Of a DNA stretch of 64,000 bases, positions 9,506-17,123 are shown piece by piece; the first letter of the stretch is position 1; each line of letters begins with the position of its first letter. Where the stretch lies: NCBI RefSeq assembly GCF_016741855.1, contig NZ_JAERRH010000012.1, forward strand, positions 1 through 64,000, read 5' to 3'. The DNA is from Streptomyces musisoli (GTDB taxonomy: Bacteria; Actinomycetota; Actinomycetes; Streptomycetales; Streptomycetaceae). The notes under the pieces were generated by a model. The model had not been told where the DNA came from, ran no database searches, and was given only the letters and a program-made list of their open reading frames with translations. Position numbers and translations under genes: made by a program.

Positions 9506-9557
9506 CCCGTTTCGGATCCGGCCGGACCCGTTTCGGATCCGGCCGGATCCGAAACGG
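9506..9557. terminator. Tandem 21-bp duplication ending in a perfect 30-bp palindrome
   Basis: A 21-bp unit starting CCCGTTTCGGATCC occurs twice head to tail (9506-9526 and 9527-9547). The second copy continues into its own reverse complement, so 9528-9557 is a perfect 30-bp palindrome. It sits between convergent genes ending at 9475 and 9564 and is the only plausible bidirectional terminator there. Confidence 0.8.
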
Positions 9558-9563
9558 AAGCCA

Positions 9564-10328
9564 CTAGACCATCACGCCCGCCGACTCCTCCACCTCCATC
9601 AGCGAGGCGCTGTGCCGTTCCTCCTCGAACTTCCGGCGCCCGCCGCGCAGTCCGAACAGCCTCTTGGTCAGGGCGATGTACAGGACCGCGAGGATGTTGA
9701 GGACCAGTGTGGCGATCTTCAGCCAGCTGATGTGCTCGGTCAGCTCGTAGATCTCCAGCGGGAGGAAGGCGGCCGTCGCGACCACCGTCAGATATTCCGC
9801 CCAGCGCTTGGCGTACCAGAGGCCGACCGCCTCGATGATCTCTATCAGCGCGTAGGCCAGCAGCAGCGCGGCCACCAGCAGCAGCGTGGAGTGCTTGTAG
9901 CCGAAGGCCTTCTGGACGGAGCCGACGACCGGCGAGTGGTCCAGGTCGTAGTGGAAGTGCCGGAACACCGGACGGAAGACGTCCAGGTACTCGTCGAACA
10001 GTCGGCGCACGGCGTCCTGGCTGTTGCTGAACTTCCACACCGCGGCCGCGACCAGCACGATGAACACCCCGCGCACGGCCCGCTCGACGGCGAGGAAACG
10101 CAGCACGAACAGGTCCCGCAGCACCTTGCCGCGCGGCACCAGCGGCGCGTCGGCGGCCGGTCCCGAGCCGCGCGCCTCGCCGAGCACGAAGTCTCCGCAG
10201 CGCAGGCACCGCCAGACGTCCCCGAGCGCGGTCTGTGCGTGCAGCCTGATCCGCAGCCGGGGGTCGTCGGGCGCGTAGGTCACATGCCCCTTCCGCGCGC
10301 AGGTCCGCCGGTCCCAGTCGATCTTCAT
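9564..10328 (-). CDS. DUF2127-family membrane protein with N-terminal zinc-ribbon-like segment
   Basis: This 254-residue protein carries an N-terminal cytoplasmic part with CARKGH and WRCLRCGDF, a possible zinc-binding pair. Four or more hydrophobic helices follow (around FIVLVAAAVW, STLLLVAALLLAYALIEII, YLTVVATAAFLPLEI and ATLVLNILAVLYIAL), matching the DUF2127 family. ATG 10328 is preferred over longer starts because GGAAGG lies 8 nt upstream and the family begins close to this point. The function is unknown. It is convergent with the aldo/keto reductase and separated from it by the 30-bp palindrome. Confidence 0.8.
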   Translation of the reverse strand: MKIDWDRRTCARKGHVTYAPDDPRLRIRLHAQTALGDVWRCLRCGDFVLGEARGSGPAADAPLVPRGKVLRDLFVLRFLAVERAVRGVFIVLVAAAVWKFSNSQDAVRRLFDEYLDVFRPVFRHFHYDLDHSPVVGSVQKAFGYKHSTLLLVAALLLAYALIEIIEAVGLWYAKRWAEYLTVVATAAFLPLEIYELTEHISWLKIATLVLNILAVLYIALTKRLFGLRGGRRKFEEERHSASLMEVEESAGVMV

Positions 10329-10434
10329 CCCCCGTGCCTTCCGTACAGGTGCTGCCACATATGACGACGCCACACACCAACGTGCCGTTCCGGTCGTCCG
10401 GCACGGCACGTTAGTCGACGCGGGTCGGGTGAGG

Positions 10435-12108
10435 TCACACGGCTGCGCTCTCCACCGGCTTCTTCTCCTCTTCCTTCACTTCCGGCGCGGGGGACTCGTG
10501 GCGCGGCAGCAGGACGGCCACCAGGACCGTGCCGACGCCGAGCACCACCGCACCGACCAGACTGGTGTGGGCGACCGCGTCGGAGAAGGCGGAGCCCACC
10601 GCGTCGGCCATCTGCCGGGCACCGGCCGCCAGTTCGCCGGCCTGCTGCTTGAGCTGCGCGGCCTGCTGCGGGTCGCTCGCCTGCTGGGCCTGCGCGGCGG
10701 CCTGGTGCGCCTTCTCGCCGATGCCCTGCGCGACGGCGTACCCGGCGCCGACCGAGTCCTGCGCGGTGTCCAGGGCACTGGCCGGAAGCTTGCTGCCGGC
10801 GGTGGCGTCGGAGAGGTGGTCGCCGTACGAGGTGGCGAGCAGCGAGCCGAGGATGGCGATGCCGAGCGAGCCGCCCAGCTCCAGCGAGGTGTCGTTGACG
10901 GCGCCGCCGACGCCCAGCTCGGACTCCGGGAACGCGCCCATGATGGCGTCGGTGCACGGCGAGAGGGCGAGACCGATGGCGAGGCCCAGGATGATCAGCG
11001 GCGCCACGAAGTCGCCGTAGCCGGAGCCCGCGTCCACCCGGGTGAGCAGGGCGAGGGCGGCCGTGCCGCCGACCATGCCGGCGCTGACGGTCCACTTCAT
11101 GCCGACGCGCGGGGTGAGCCAGCCGGTCAGGGCCGAGCCGACGAAGACGGCGCCGGCGAGCGGCAGCATGCGCACACCCGTCTCCAGGGCGTCGTAGCCG
11201 AGGACGAACTGGAGGTGCTGGGTGAGGTAGTAGAAGGCGCCGAAGACGGCGAGGAAGAACAGGGCGACGGCGAGGTTGGAGCCAGCGAACCGGCGGCCGG
11301 CGAAGCGGCGCACGTCCAGGATCGGACGCGGGTGGCGCAGCTCCCACAGGACGAAGGCGACCAGGCCGACACCCGCGGTGACCGCAGCGCCGATCGCCTT
11401 GGCGTTCCAGCCGAAGTGCGGGCCCTCGATGATCATGTAGACGAGCGCGCCGGTCCAGATCACCGACAGCAGGCCGCCGACGTAGTCGATGCGGTCGTGG
11501 TGGCCGGCCCGGGACGGCGGTACGAGGACGAAGGCGGCGGCGATCGCGACGAGGGCGATGGGCACGTTGATCAGGAAGGTCGAGGACCAGCCGTGGTCGC
11601 GCAGCAGGGCGCCGGCGACCACTGGTCCGGCGGCGATGGCGAGCCCGGCGGTGGCGGTCCACAGGGTGATGGCCTTGGCGCGCTCGGCGCGCGGGAAGGT
11701 CGCGGCGAGCAGGGAGAGCGTGGCCGGCATGATCAGTGCCGCGCCGACGCCCATCACGGCGCGGGCGGCGATCACGGTCGCCGCGCTGTCGGCGAGGTAG
11801 CCGAAGACGGCACCCGAGCCGAAGACGACGAGCCCGAGGACGAGCGCCCCGCGCCGGCTGTACTTGTCGCCGATCGCGCCGAGCAGCAGCATCAGTGCCG
11901 CGTACGGGACGGTGTAGCCGTCGATCACCCACTGGAGATCGGCGCTGGAGAGGTCCAGGTCCTGCGTCATGTCGGGGGCCGCGACCGTGAGGGCGGTGTT
12001 CGCCATCACGATGATCAGCAGACTGAGGCAGAGCACCAGCAGCGCCCACCAGCGCCGGGCGTAGGGGCGCTCCATCCTCTCGACCGGTTCGGTCATGACG
12101 AGTCGCAT
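10435..12108 (-). CDS. MFS drug exporter of the DHA2 (14-helix) type
   Basis: This 557-residue transporter has motif C-like ANTALTVAAPDM, the WVIDGYTVPYAALMLLLGA segment and motif A GDKYSRRGALVLG, as in QacA/EmrB-type H+ antiporters. A long Ala/Gln-rich hydrophilic loop (QAAAQAQQASDPQQ region) precedes the final helix, common in Streptomyces members. ATG 12108 has AGGAAGG 10 nt upstream. The divergent TetR gene and three operators in the shared gap indicate drug-inducible repression. The substrate is unknown. Confidence 0.9.
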   Translation of the reverse strand: MRLVMTEPVERMERPYARRWWALLVLCLSLLIIVMANTALTVAAPDMTQDLDLSSADLQWVIDGYTVPYAALMLLLGAIGDKYSRRGALVLGLVVFGSGAVFGYLADSAATVIAARAVMGVGAALIMPATLSLLAATFPRAERAKAITLWTATAGLAIAAGPVVAGALLRDHGWSSTFLINVPIALVAIAAAFVLVPPSRAGHHDRIDYVGGLLSVIWTGALVYMIIEGPHFGWNAKAIGAAVTAGVGLVAFVLWELRHPRPILDVRRFAGRRFAGSNLAVALFFLAVFGAFYYLTQHLQFVLGYDALETGVRMLPLAGAVFVGSALTGWLTPRVGMKWTVSAGMVGGTAALALLTRVDAGSGYGDFVAPLIILGLAIGLALSPCTDAIMGAFPESELGVGGAVNDTSLELGGSLGIAILGSLLATSYGDHLSDATAGSKLPASALDTAQDSVGAGYAVAQGIGEKAHQAAAQAQQASDPQQAAQLKQQAGELAAGARQMADAVGSAFSDAVAHTSLVGAVVLGVGTVLVAVLLPRHESPAPEVKEEEKKPVESAAV

Positions 12109-12142
12109 GGCAGGGTCGCCTTCCTCGGGTACGCGACGGGAT

Positions 12143-12205
12143 TTGCACAATGGCGTGCAATTGCACAACCATGTGCAATGTACGTCGTTGCACAGCACTG
12201 TGCAA
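12143..12205. promoter_or_regulatory. Three 18-bp TetR operators (TTGCAC-N6-GTGCAA)
   Basis: Three copies of the same inverted repeat occur: TTGCACAATGGCGTGCAA (12143-12160), TTGCACAACCATGTGCAA (12161-12178) and TTGCACAGCACTGTGCAA (12188-12205). All arms are perfect. They fill the gap between the exporter and the TetR gene, so the TetR product is the obvious ligand-responsive repressor of both genes. Confidence 0.9.
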
Positions 12206-12244
12206 GTCGAGTGGGTCGCTCCAGGGAGGGTCCGGGGAGGCACA

Positions 12245-12859
12245 ATGGCCGCCATGACCACGGGTAACACCAGCCGCGCCGACGCCAACCGGCGCCGCAT
12301 CCTCGACGTCGCCCTCGCCGAACTGCTGCGCGATCCCGACGCGTCCATGGACCAGATCGCGCGCGCCGCGGGGGTCGTACGACGGACGGTCTACGGCCAC
12401 TTCCCCAGCCGGGAGACGCTGATCAGCACCCTGGTGGACGGGGCCGTGGAGGCGCTGGCGGGCGCGGACGCGCGCGCCCGCGCCGGCGTCGGCGACCCGG
12501 CGGAGGCGGTGGCCCGCTCGGTGCTCGCCCTGTGGCCGGTCGCCGACCGCTACCGGCTGCTGATCGCCCTCGCCCAGCGCACGGTCACCGTGCAGGGCAT
12601 CCGCGAACGCCTCGCACCGCTGCGCGAGAACAAGGTCAGGCTGCTCCAGCGCGGCCTGGACGAGGGCGTGTTCAGTTCCCCGCTGCCCGCGCCGGCCCTC
12701 GCCTACGTGCACGAGCAGATGCTGTTCGCGGTGATGGAGGCGGTGAACGACGGCCTGGTGGCAGCGCAGGAGGCGGGCCGCTCCGCCACGGTCGCCGTCC
12801 TGACCGCGGCGGGCGTACCCGCCTCACGGGCCACCGAGCTGGTGGCCGAGGTGTCGTGA
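12245..12859 (+). CDS. TetR-family repressor of the divergent MFS exporter
   Basis: This 204-residue protein has an N-terminal TetR HTH (RRRILDVALAELL, MDQIARAAGVVRRTVYGHFPS) and an all-helical ligand-binding region. ATG 12245 is preceded by GGGGAGG at 12234-12240. ATG 12254 is possible but too far from that site. Divergent layout with a DHA2 exporter, with three identical operators between, is the classical drug-responsive arrangement. Autorepression is likely because the operators cover both promoters. Confidence 0.92.
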   Translation: MAAMTTGNTSRADANRRRILDVALAELLRDPDASMDQIARAAGVVRRTVYGHFPSRETLISTLVDGAVEALAGADARARAGVGDPAEAVARSVLALWPVADRYRLLIALAQRTVTVQGIRERLAPLRENKVRLLQRGLDEGVFSSPLPAPALAYVHEQMLFAVMEAVNDGLVAAQEAGRSATVAVLTAAGVPASRATELVAEVS

Positions 12860-13050
12860 CGAACGAAGACGCCGGACCGGCAAGCCGGCGGCCGGGGCGC
12901 CGTGACACACAGAAGCCGGACCACCGATCCGGTGGCCGGGGTGCCACGACGAACGGAGAAGCCGGACCGCCGTGGCCGGGGTGTCCTGACGAACGGAGAA
13001 GCCGGACCGCCGAGCCGGTGGCCGGGGTGCCGTACACACGACGGAGCCGG
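12857..13050. repeat. Imperfect tandem repeats after the TetR gene
   Basis: About five imperfect units of 39-47 bp share GAAGCCGGACCG, then GCCGGTGGCCGGGGTGCC. They begin inside the TetR stop region and run to about 13050. Copies differ by small deletions. Open frames through them translate only to repeats and are not supported as genes. The 12860-13272 gap otherwise holds a hairpin (13090-13130) and a dispersed repeat (13201-13250). Confidence 0.7.
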
Positions 13051-13089
13051 GCGACCGAGATGGAAAGACTCGGCCGCCCGGCGGCGGTA

Positions 13090-13130
13090 CCGGACGCCCG
13101 GCCCCGGTTCAGGCGGGGCCGGACGTCCGG
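13090..13130. terminator. 17-bp hairpin terminator between TetR and dctA
   Basis: Arms 13090-13106 and 13114-13130 pair over 17 bp with one mismatch around a 7-nt loop. The convergent flanking genes make it a likely bidirectional terminator. Confidence 0.75.
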
Positions 13131-13200
13131 AGCATAGGAACGGGGCACTGTGCGAGCACGTCCCGGGGCGCGGGGGACGGGGCGCGAAGCGGCCTCGTCC

Positions 13201-13250
13201 AGGGGCGCGGGGAACTGCGCGACGAGCCACGACGGAGCCGCAGCCGCCCG
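13201..13250. repeat. Dispersed intergenic repeat, second copy
   Basis: The segment containing GGGGCGCGGGGAACTGCGCG resembles the reverse complement of 585-621. Motifs of this kind (a GGGGAACTGCGCGAC core) recur between genes in many Streptomyces genomes as far as I recall. No coding potential is seen. Confidence 0.55.
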
Positions 13251-13272
13251 GCCGGCCCGGCCCCCCGGCCGC

Positions 13273-14649
13273 CTAGGCCTTGACCAGCCCCTCCTCCCGC
13301 GGCTCGGGAACCTCGCTCACCGTCGGCCGCCCCTCGTCCAGCAGCGTGGTCTCGTCGAACGGCAACTCCCCGGCCAGCACCCGCCGCACCCGGACCTTGT
13401 CGATCTCCTTCGTCCACGTGCCCACGAGCACGGTCGCGACCGCGTTGCCCGCGAAGTTCGTCAGCGCGCGCGCCTCGCTCATGAACCGGTCGATGCCGAC
13501 GATCAGCCCGACCCCGTCCACCAGCGCCGGCTTGTGCGACTGGAGACCGCCGGCCAGCGTGGCCAGCCCCGCGCCGCTGACGCCGGCCGCGCCCTTGGAC
13601 GCCAGCAGCAGGAAGAGCAGCAGCGGGATCTGCTCGCCGACCGACATCGGCGTGCCCAGCGCGTCCGCGATGTACAGCGACGCCATGGTCATGTAGATCA
13701 TCGTGCCGTCGAGGTTGAACGAGTAGCCGGTCGGCACGGTGATGCCGACGACCGGCCGGCTGACGCCCAGGTGCTCCATCTTCGCGATCAGCCGCGGCAG
13801 CGCGGACTCCGACGAGGAGGTGGACAGGATCAGCAGGAACTCGCGGGCGAGGTACTTGAACAGGGAGAAGACGTTCAGCCCCGCGACGACCCGCAGCAGC
13901 GTCCCGAGGACGATGAAGACGAACAGGAAGCAGGTGACGTAGAAGCCGAGCATCAGCACGGCGAGGCTCTTGAGCGCGTCGAGGCCCGCGGAACCGGTCA
14001 CGGCCGCGATCGCCCCGAACGCACCGACCGGCGCGGCCCACATGACCATGGACAGGATGCGGAAGACGAGCCGCTGGACGTGCTCGACCCCGCGCAGCAC
14101 CGGCTGCCCGGCGGACCCCATGGCCTGGAGCGCGAAGCCTGCGAGCAGCGCCACCAGCAGGGTCTGGAGCACCTGGCCCTGGGTGAACGCCGAGACGAAC
14201 GTGTTCGGGATGATCGACAGCACGAAGTCGACGGGCGGCAGCGCGTCGCTCTCGACCTGGGCGTGTCCGGTCTGCTTGAGCGCGTCGGTCAGGTGCAGCC
14301 CGTCGCCGGGGTGCAGCACGTTGCCCACCACGAGCCCGATGGCGAGCGCGACGAGCGACATCACGAGGAAGTAGCCGAGGGCGATACCGCCGACGGCCCC
14401 CACCTTGGCGGCCTTACGTACGGAACCGATGCCGAGCACGATCGTGCAGAAGATGATCGGCGAGATCATCATCTTGATCAGGTTCACGAATCCGGTGCCC
14501 AGCTGCTTCAGCTCCACCGCGGCATCCGGCCAGATCAGCCCCACGGCGATGCCGAGCGCGACCGCCGCGATGACCGCGATGTACAGGTAATGAGTCCGGT
14601 CCCGCTTCGCGCGGGGTGCGGCAGGTGCCGTATCAAGAGTGCCGGCCAC
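13273..14649 (-). CDS. dctA: Dicarboxylate:cation symporter (DctA/GltP family)
   Basis: This 458-residue member of the DAACS family takes up C4-dicarboxylates (or glutamate) with H+/Na+. Family signatures are the serine-rich re-entrant loop STSSSESALPRLI, the NLDGT motif (GYSFNLDGTMIYM) and DRFMSEARALTNFAGNAVA, plus eight membrane helices. GTG 14649 is chosen because AAGGAGGG lies 5 nt before it; longer in-frame starts have no such site. It is divergent from a CitA-type sensor kinase, which strongly suggests substrate-induced control. Dicarboxylate specificity is inferred from that context. Confidence 0.9.
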   Translation of the reverse strand: MAGTLDTAPAAPRAKRDRTHYLYIAVIAAVALGIAVGLIWPDAAVELKQLGTGFVNLIKMMISPIIFCTIVLGIGSVRKAAKVGAVGGIALGYFLVMSLVALAIGLVVGNVLHPGDGLHLTDALKQTGHAQVESDALPPVDFVLSIIPNTFVSAFTQGQVLQTLLVALLAGFALQAMGSAGQPVLRGVEHVQRLVFRILSMVMWAAPVGAFGAIAAVTGSAGLDALKSLAVLMLGFYVTCFLFVFIVLGTLLRVVAGLNVFSLFKYLAREFLLILSTSSSESALPRLIAKMEHLGVSRPVVGITVPTGYSFNLDGTMIYMTMASLYIADALGTPMSVGEQIPLLLFLLLASKGAAGVSGAGLATLAGGLQSHKPALVDGVGLIVGIDRFMSEARALTNFAGNAVATVLVGTWTKEIDKVRVRRVLAGELPFDETTLLDEGRPTVSEVPEPREEGLVKA

Positions 14650-14802
14650 GACTGCCCTCCTTGACGTCTTCGTCGGCGAACAACCGGCGTGCGGCTCACG
14701 TCCGGGCGTTTCGGGGAATGCCGTGACTATCTCCCGGCCTGTGAGGGCGGTCACCCTTCCGTTCATTTAGTTCACGATTGACCGGAGAGGCACACTGCTG
14801 GC

Positions 14803-16431
14803 ATGCGCCTACCCGCCCTACCGAGGCCCCGCAGCCTGGCCGGCCAGCTGTTCGCCGTGCAGGCCGTGCTGATCGCGCTGGTCGTGGCCGGGTACGCGCT
14901 GTTCACCTACGTCAGCGACCGTCATCAGGCCGAGGACTCCGCCGCCCGGCAGGCCACGGCGGTGGCCCGCTCGATCGCCGACTCCCCCTCGGTCCGTGCG
15001 GCGATCCGCACCGCGGACCCCACGGCCCTGCTGGAGCCGTACGCCCTCCAGGTCACCCGGGACGCGAACGTCGACTTCGTCACGATCATGAACCCGTCCG
15101 GCATCCGCTGGACCCACCCCGACCGGAAGCAGATCGGCAAGCCCTTCCTCGGCAACATCGGCGCCGCCCAGCGCGGCCGGACCTTCACCGAGACCTACAC
15201 CGGCACGCTCGGCGCGTCCGTCCGCGCGGTGACCCCGATCAGGGACGACGGCCGGATCGTCGGGCTGGTGAGCGCCGGCATCAAGGTGGAGACGATCAGC
15301 GCCCGGCTCCAGGACCAGGTCACGGCCCTGCTCGGCGTGGCCGGGGGCACACTGCTGCTGGGCGCGGTCGGCACCTACGTGGTCAACGCGCGGCTGCGCC
15401 GCCACACCCACGGCATGAACGCCGGCGAGCTGAGCCGGATGCACGACTACCACCAGGCGGCACTGCACGCCGTCCGGGAAGGGCTGCTGATGCTGGACGG
15501 CCAGTACCGGGTGGCGCTGATCAACGACGGGGGCCGGGAGCTGCTCGCGGTCGGCCCGGAGGAGGACGTGGTGGGGCGCTCGGTGGCCGGGCTCGGCCTG
15601 CCGGCCCCGCTGACCGGGGCCCTGCTGTCCTCGGAGCCGCGGGTGGACGAGGTGCACCTGACGGCGTCCCGGGTGCTGGTGGTGAACACGTCCCCCGTGT
15701 CGGGCGGCGAGCGGCGCGGAACGGTCGTCACCCTGCGCGATGTGACCGAACTCCAGTCCCTGATGGGCGAGTTGGACTCGGAGCGCGGCTTCACCCAGGC
15801 GTTGCGTTCGCAGGCGCACGAGGCCGCCAACCGGCTCCACACCGTCGTGTCGCTGATCGAGCTGGGCCGGGCCGAGGAGGCGGTGGAGTTCGCCACGGCC
15901 GAACTGGAGCTGGCCCAGGCCCTCACCGACCAGGTGGTGGCGGCGGTGAGCGAGCCGGTGCTGGCCGCCCTGCTGCTGGGCAAGACCGCCCAGGCGAACG
16001 AGCGGGGCGTGGAACTGGTGGTCTCACCGGACAGCCGCCTGGACGACGGCCTGCTCCCGCCCGAACTGTCGACGCGGGACCTGGTCACGATCCTCGGCAA
16101 CCTGATCGACAACGCGGTGGACGCGGCGCAGGGGACGGTGGGGGCACGGGTGACGGTGACGGCGTACGCCTCGGCCGCCGAACTGGTGCTGCGTGTGTCC
16201 GACACCGGCCCCGGGGTCGACCCCGCCCACACCGACCTGGTATTCCAGCGGGGGTTCTCCACGAAGCCGGCCGGGCCCGGCGGACGGGGACTCGGGCTGG
16301 CCCTGGTCCGGCAGGCGGTGAACCGCCACGAGGGCACGCTGACGGTGGTGGAGTCCGGCGAGGATGGCGAGGGCGGAGCGGTGTTCGAGGTGCGGTTGCC
16401 GTTGCACACGGCCCAAGGCGGCGGCAGATGA
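14803..16431 (+). CDS. CitA/DcuS-family sensor histidine kinase
   Basis: This 542-residue membrane kinase has TM helix 1 (about 17-37), an extracytoplasmic sCache/PDC-type domain (40-172), TM helix 2 (173-195) and a PAS domain (215-325). A SpoB-type dimerisation helix follows with the phospho-acceptor in RSQAHEAANRLH (His339). The HATPase domain has NLIDNAVDAA, DTGPGVDP and GGRGLGLAL. CitA, DcuS and DctS sense citrate or C4-dicarboxylates directly outside the membrane. The start has GGAGAGG 12 nt upstream. Its stop overlaps the regulator's ATG, and dctA is divergent. Confidence 0.92.
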   Translation: MRLPALPRPRSLAGQLFAVQAVLIALVVAGYALFTYVSDRHQAEDSAARQATAVARSIADSPSVRAAIRTADPTALLEPYALQVTRDANVDFVTIMNPSGIRWTHPDRKQIGKPFLGNIGAAQRGRTFTETYTGTLGASVRAVTPIRDDGRIVGLVSAGIKVETISARLQDQVTALLGVAGGTLLLGAVGTYVVNARLRRHTHGMNAGELSRMHDYHQAALHAVREGLLMLDGQYRVALINDGGRELLAVGPEEDVVGRSVAGLGLPAPLTGALLSSEPRVDEVHLTASRVLVVNTSPVSGGERRGTVVTLRDVTELQSLMGELDSERGFTQALRSQAHEAANRLHTVVSLIELGRAEEAVEFATAELELAQALTDQVVAAVSEPVLAALLLGKTAQANERGVELVVSPDSRLDDGLLPPELSTRDLVTILGNLIDNAVDAAQGTVGARVTVTAYASAAELVLRVSDTGPGVDPAHTDLVFQRGFSTKPAGPGGRGLGLALVRQAVNRHEGTLTVVESGEDGEGGAVFEVRLPLHTAQGGGR

Positions 16432-17123
16432 CGGACGAGCAGCAGCCCATCCGCGTCCTCGTCGTCGAGGACGACCCGGTGGCCGCCGACGCGCACGTGA
16501 TGTACGTCGGCCGGGTGCCCGGGTTCGTCGCGGTCGGCAAGGCACACACCGGCGCGGAGGCACGGCGCTTCCTGGACCGTACGGCCGTGGACCTGCTCCT
16601 GCTGGATCTCCATCTGCCGGATGTGCACGGGCTCCAGCTGGCACGGTCCCTGCGGGCGGCCGGGCATCACGCGGACGTGATAGCGGTGACCTCGGCGCGG
16701 GACCTGGCGGTGGTGCGGGAGGGCGTCTCGCTGGGGGTCGTGCAGTACGTCCTGAAGCCGTTCACGTTCGCGACGCTCCGCGACCGGCTGGTCCGGTACG
16801 CCGAGTTCCACGCGGCGGTCGGCGAGGCGAGCGGCCAGGACGAGGTGGACCGGGCGCTGGCGGTCCTGCGGGCGCCGTCGCCGGCCGCGCTGCCGAAGGG
16901 CCTGAGCGGGCCGACGCTGGAACGGGTGACGTCCGCTCTGCGGGAGGCGGCCGCGGAGGGGCTCACGGCGGCGGGGGTGGCCGAGGCCGTGGGGATCTCG
17001 CGGATCACCGCACGGCGGTACCTGGAGCATCTGGTGGATGCGGGGAGGGCAGGGCGGAGTCCGCTGTACGGGCAGGTGGGGAGGCCTGAGCTGGTGTATC
17101 GGTGGGCTCCTCAGGGGCGGTGA
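16428..17123 (+). CDS. CitB/DcuR-family response regulator
   Basis: This 231-residue regulator has a receiver domain (acidic pocket EDD at 14-16, phospho-Asp60 in LLLDLHLPDVHG, switch Lys in YVLKPF). Its C-terminal HTH is LTAAGVAEAVGISRITARRYLEHL, as in CitB/DcuR proteins. ATG overlaps the kinase TGA (ATGA), so the two are co-translated. It most likely activates dctA across the divergent gap when dicarboxylate is present. The last 119 bp overlap the 3' end of the opposite-strand NLR gene. Confidence 0.93.
   Translation: MTDEQQPIRVLVVEDDPVAADAHVMYVGRVPGFVAVGKAHTGAEARRFLDRTAVDLLLLDLHLPDVHGLQLARSLRAAGHHADVIAVTSARDLAVVREGVSLGVVQYVLKPFTFATLRDRLVRYAEFHAAVGEASGQDEVDRALAVLRAPSPAALPKGLSGPTLERVTSALREAAAEGLTAAGVAEAVGISRITARRYLEHLVDAGRAGRSPLYGQVGRPELVYRWAPQGR

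Noticed and set aside
10329..10409. Longer start of the DUF2127 protein
   Set aside because: The extra 27 residues lack similarity to the family start, and a better ribosome-binding site precedes ATG 10328.
12860..13148. Small ORFs on both strands after the TetR gene
   Set aside because: They translate the tandem repeats only and have no start signals.
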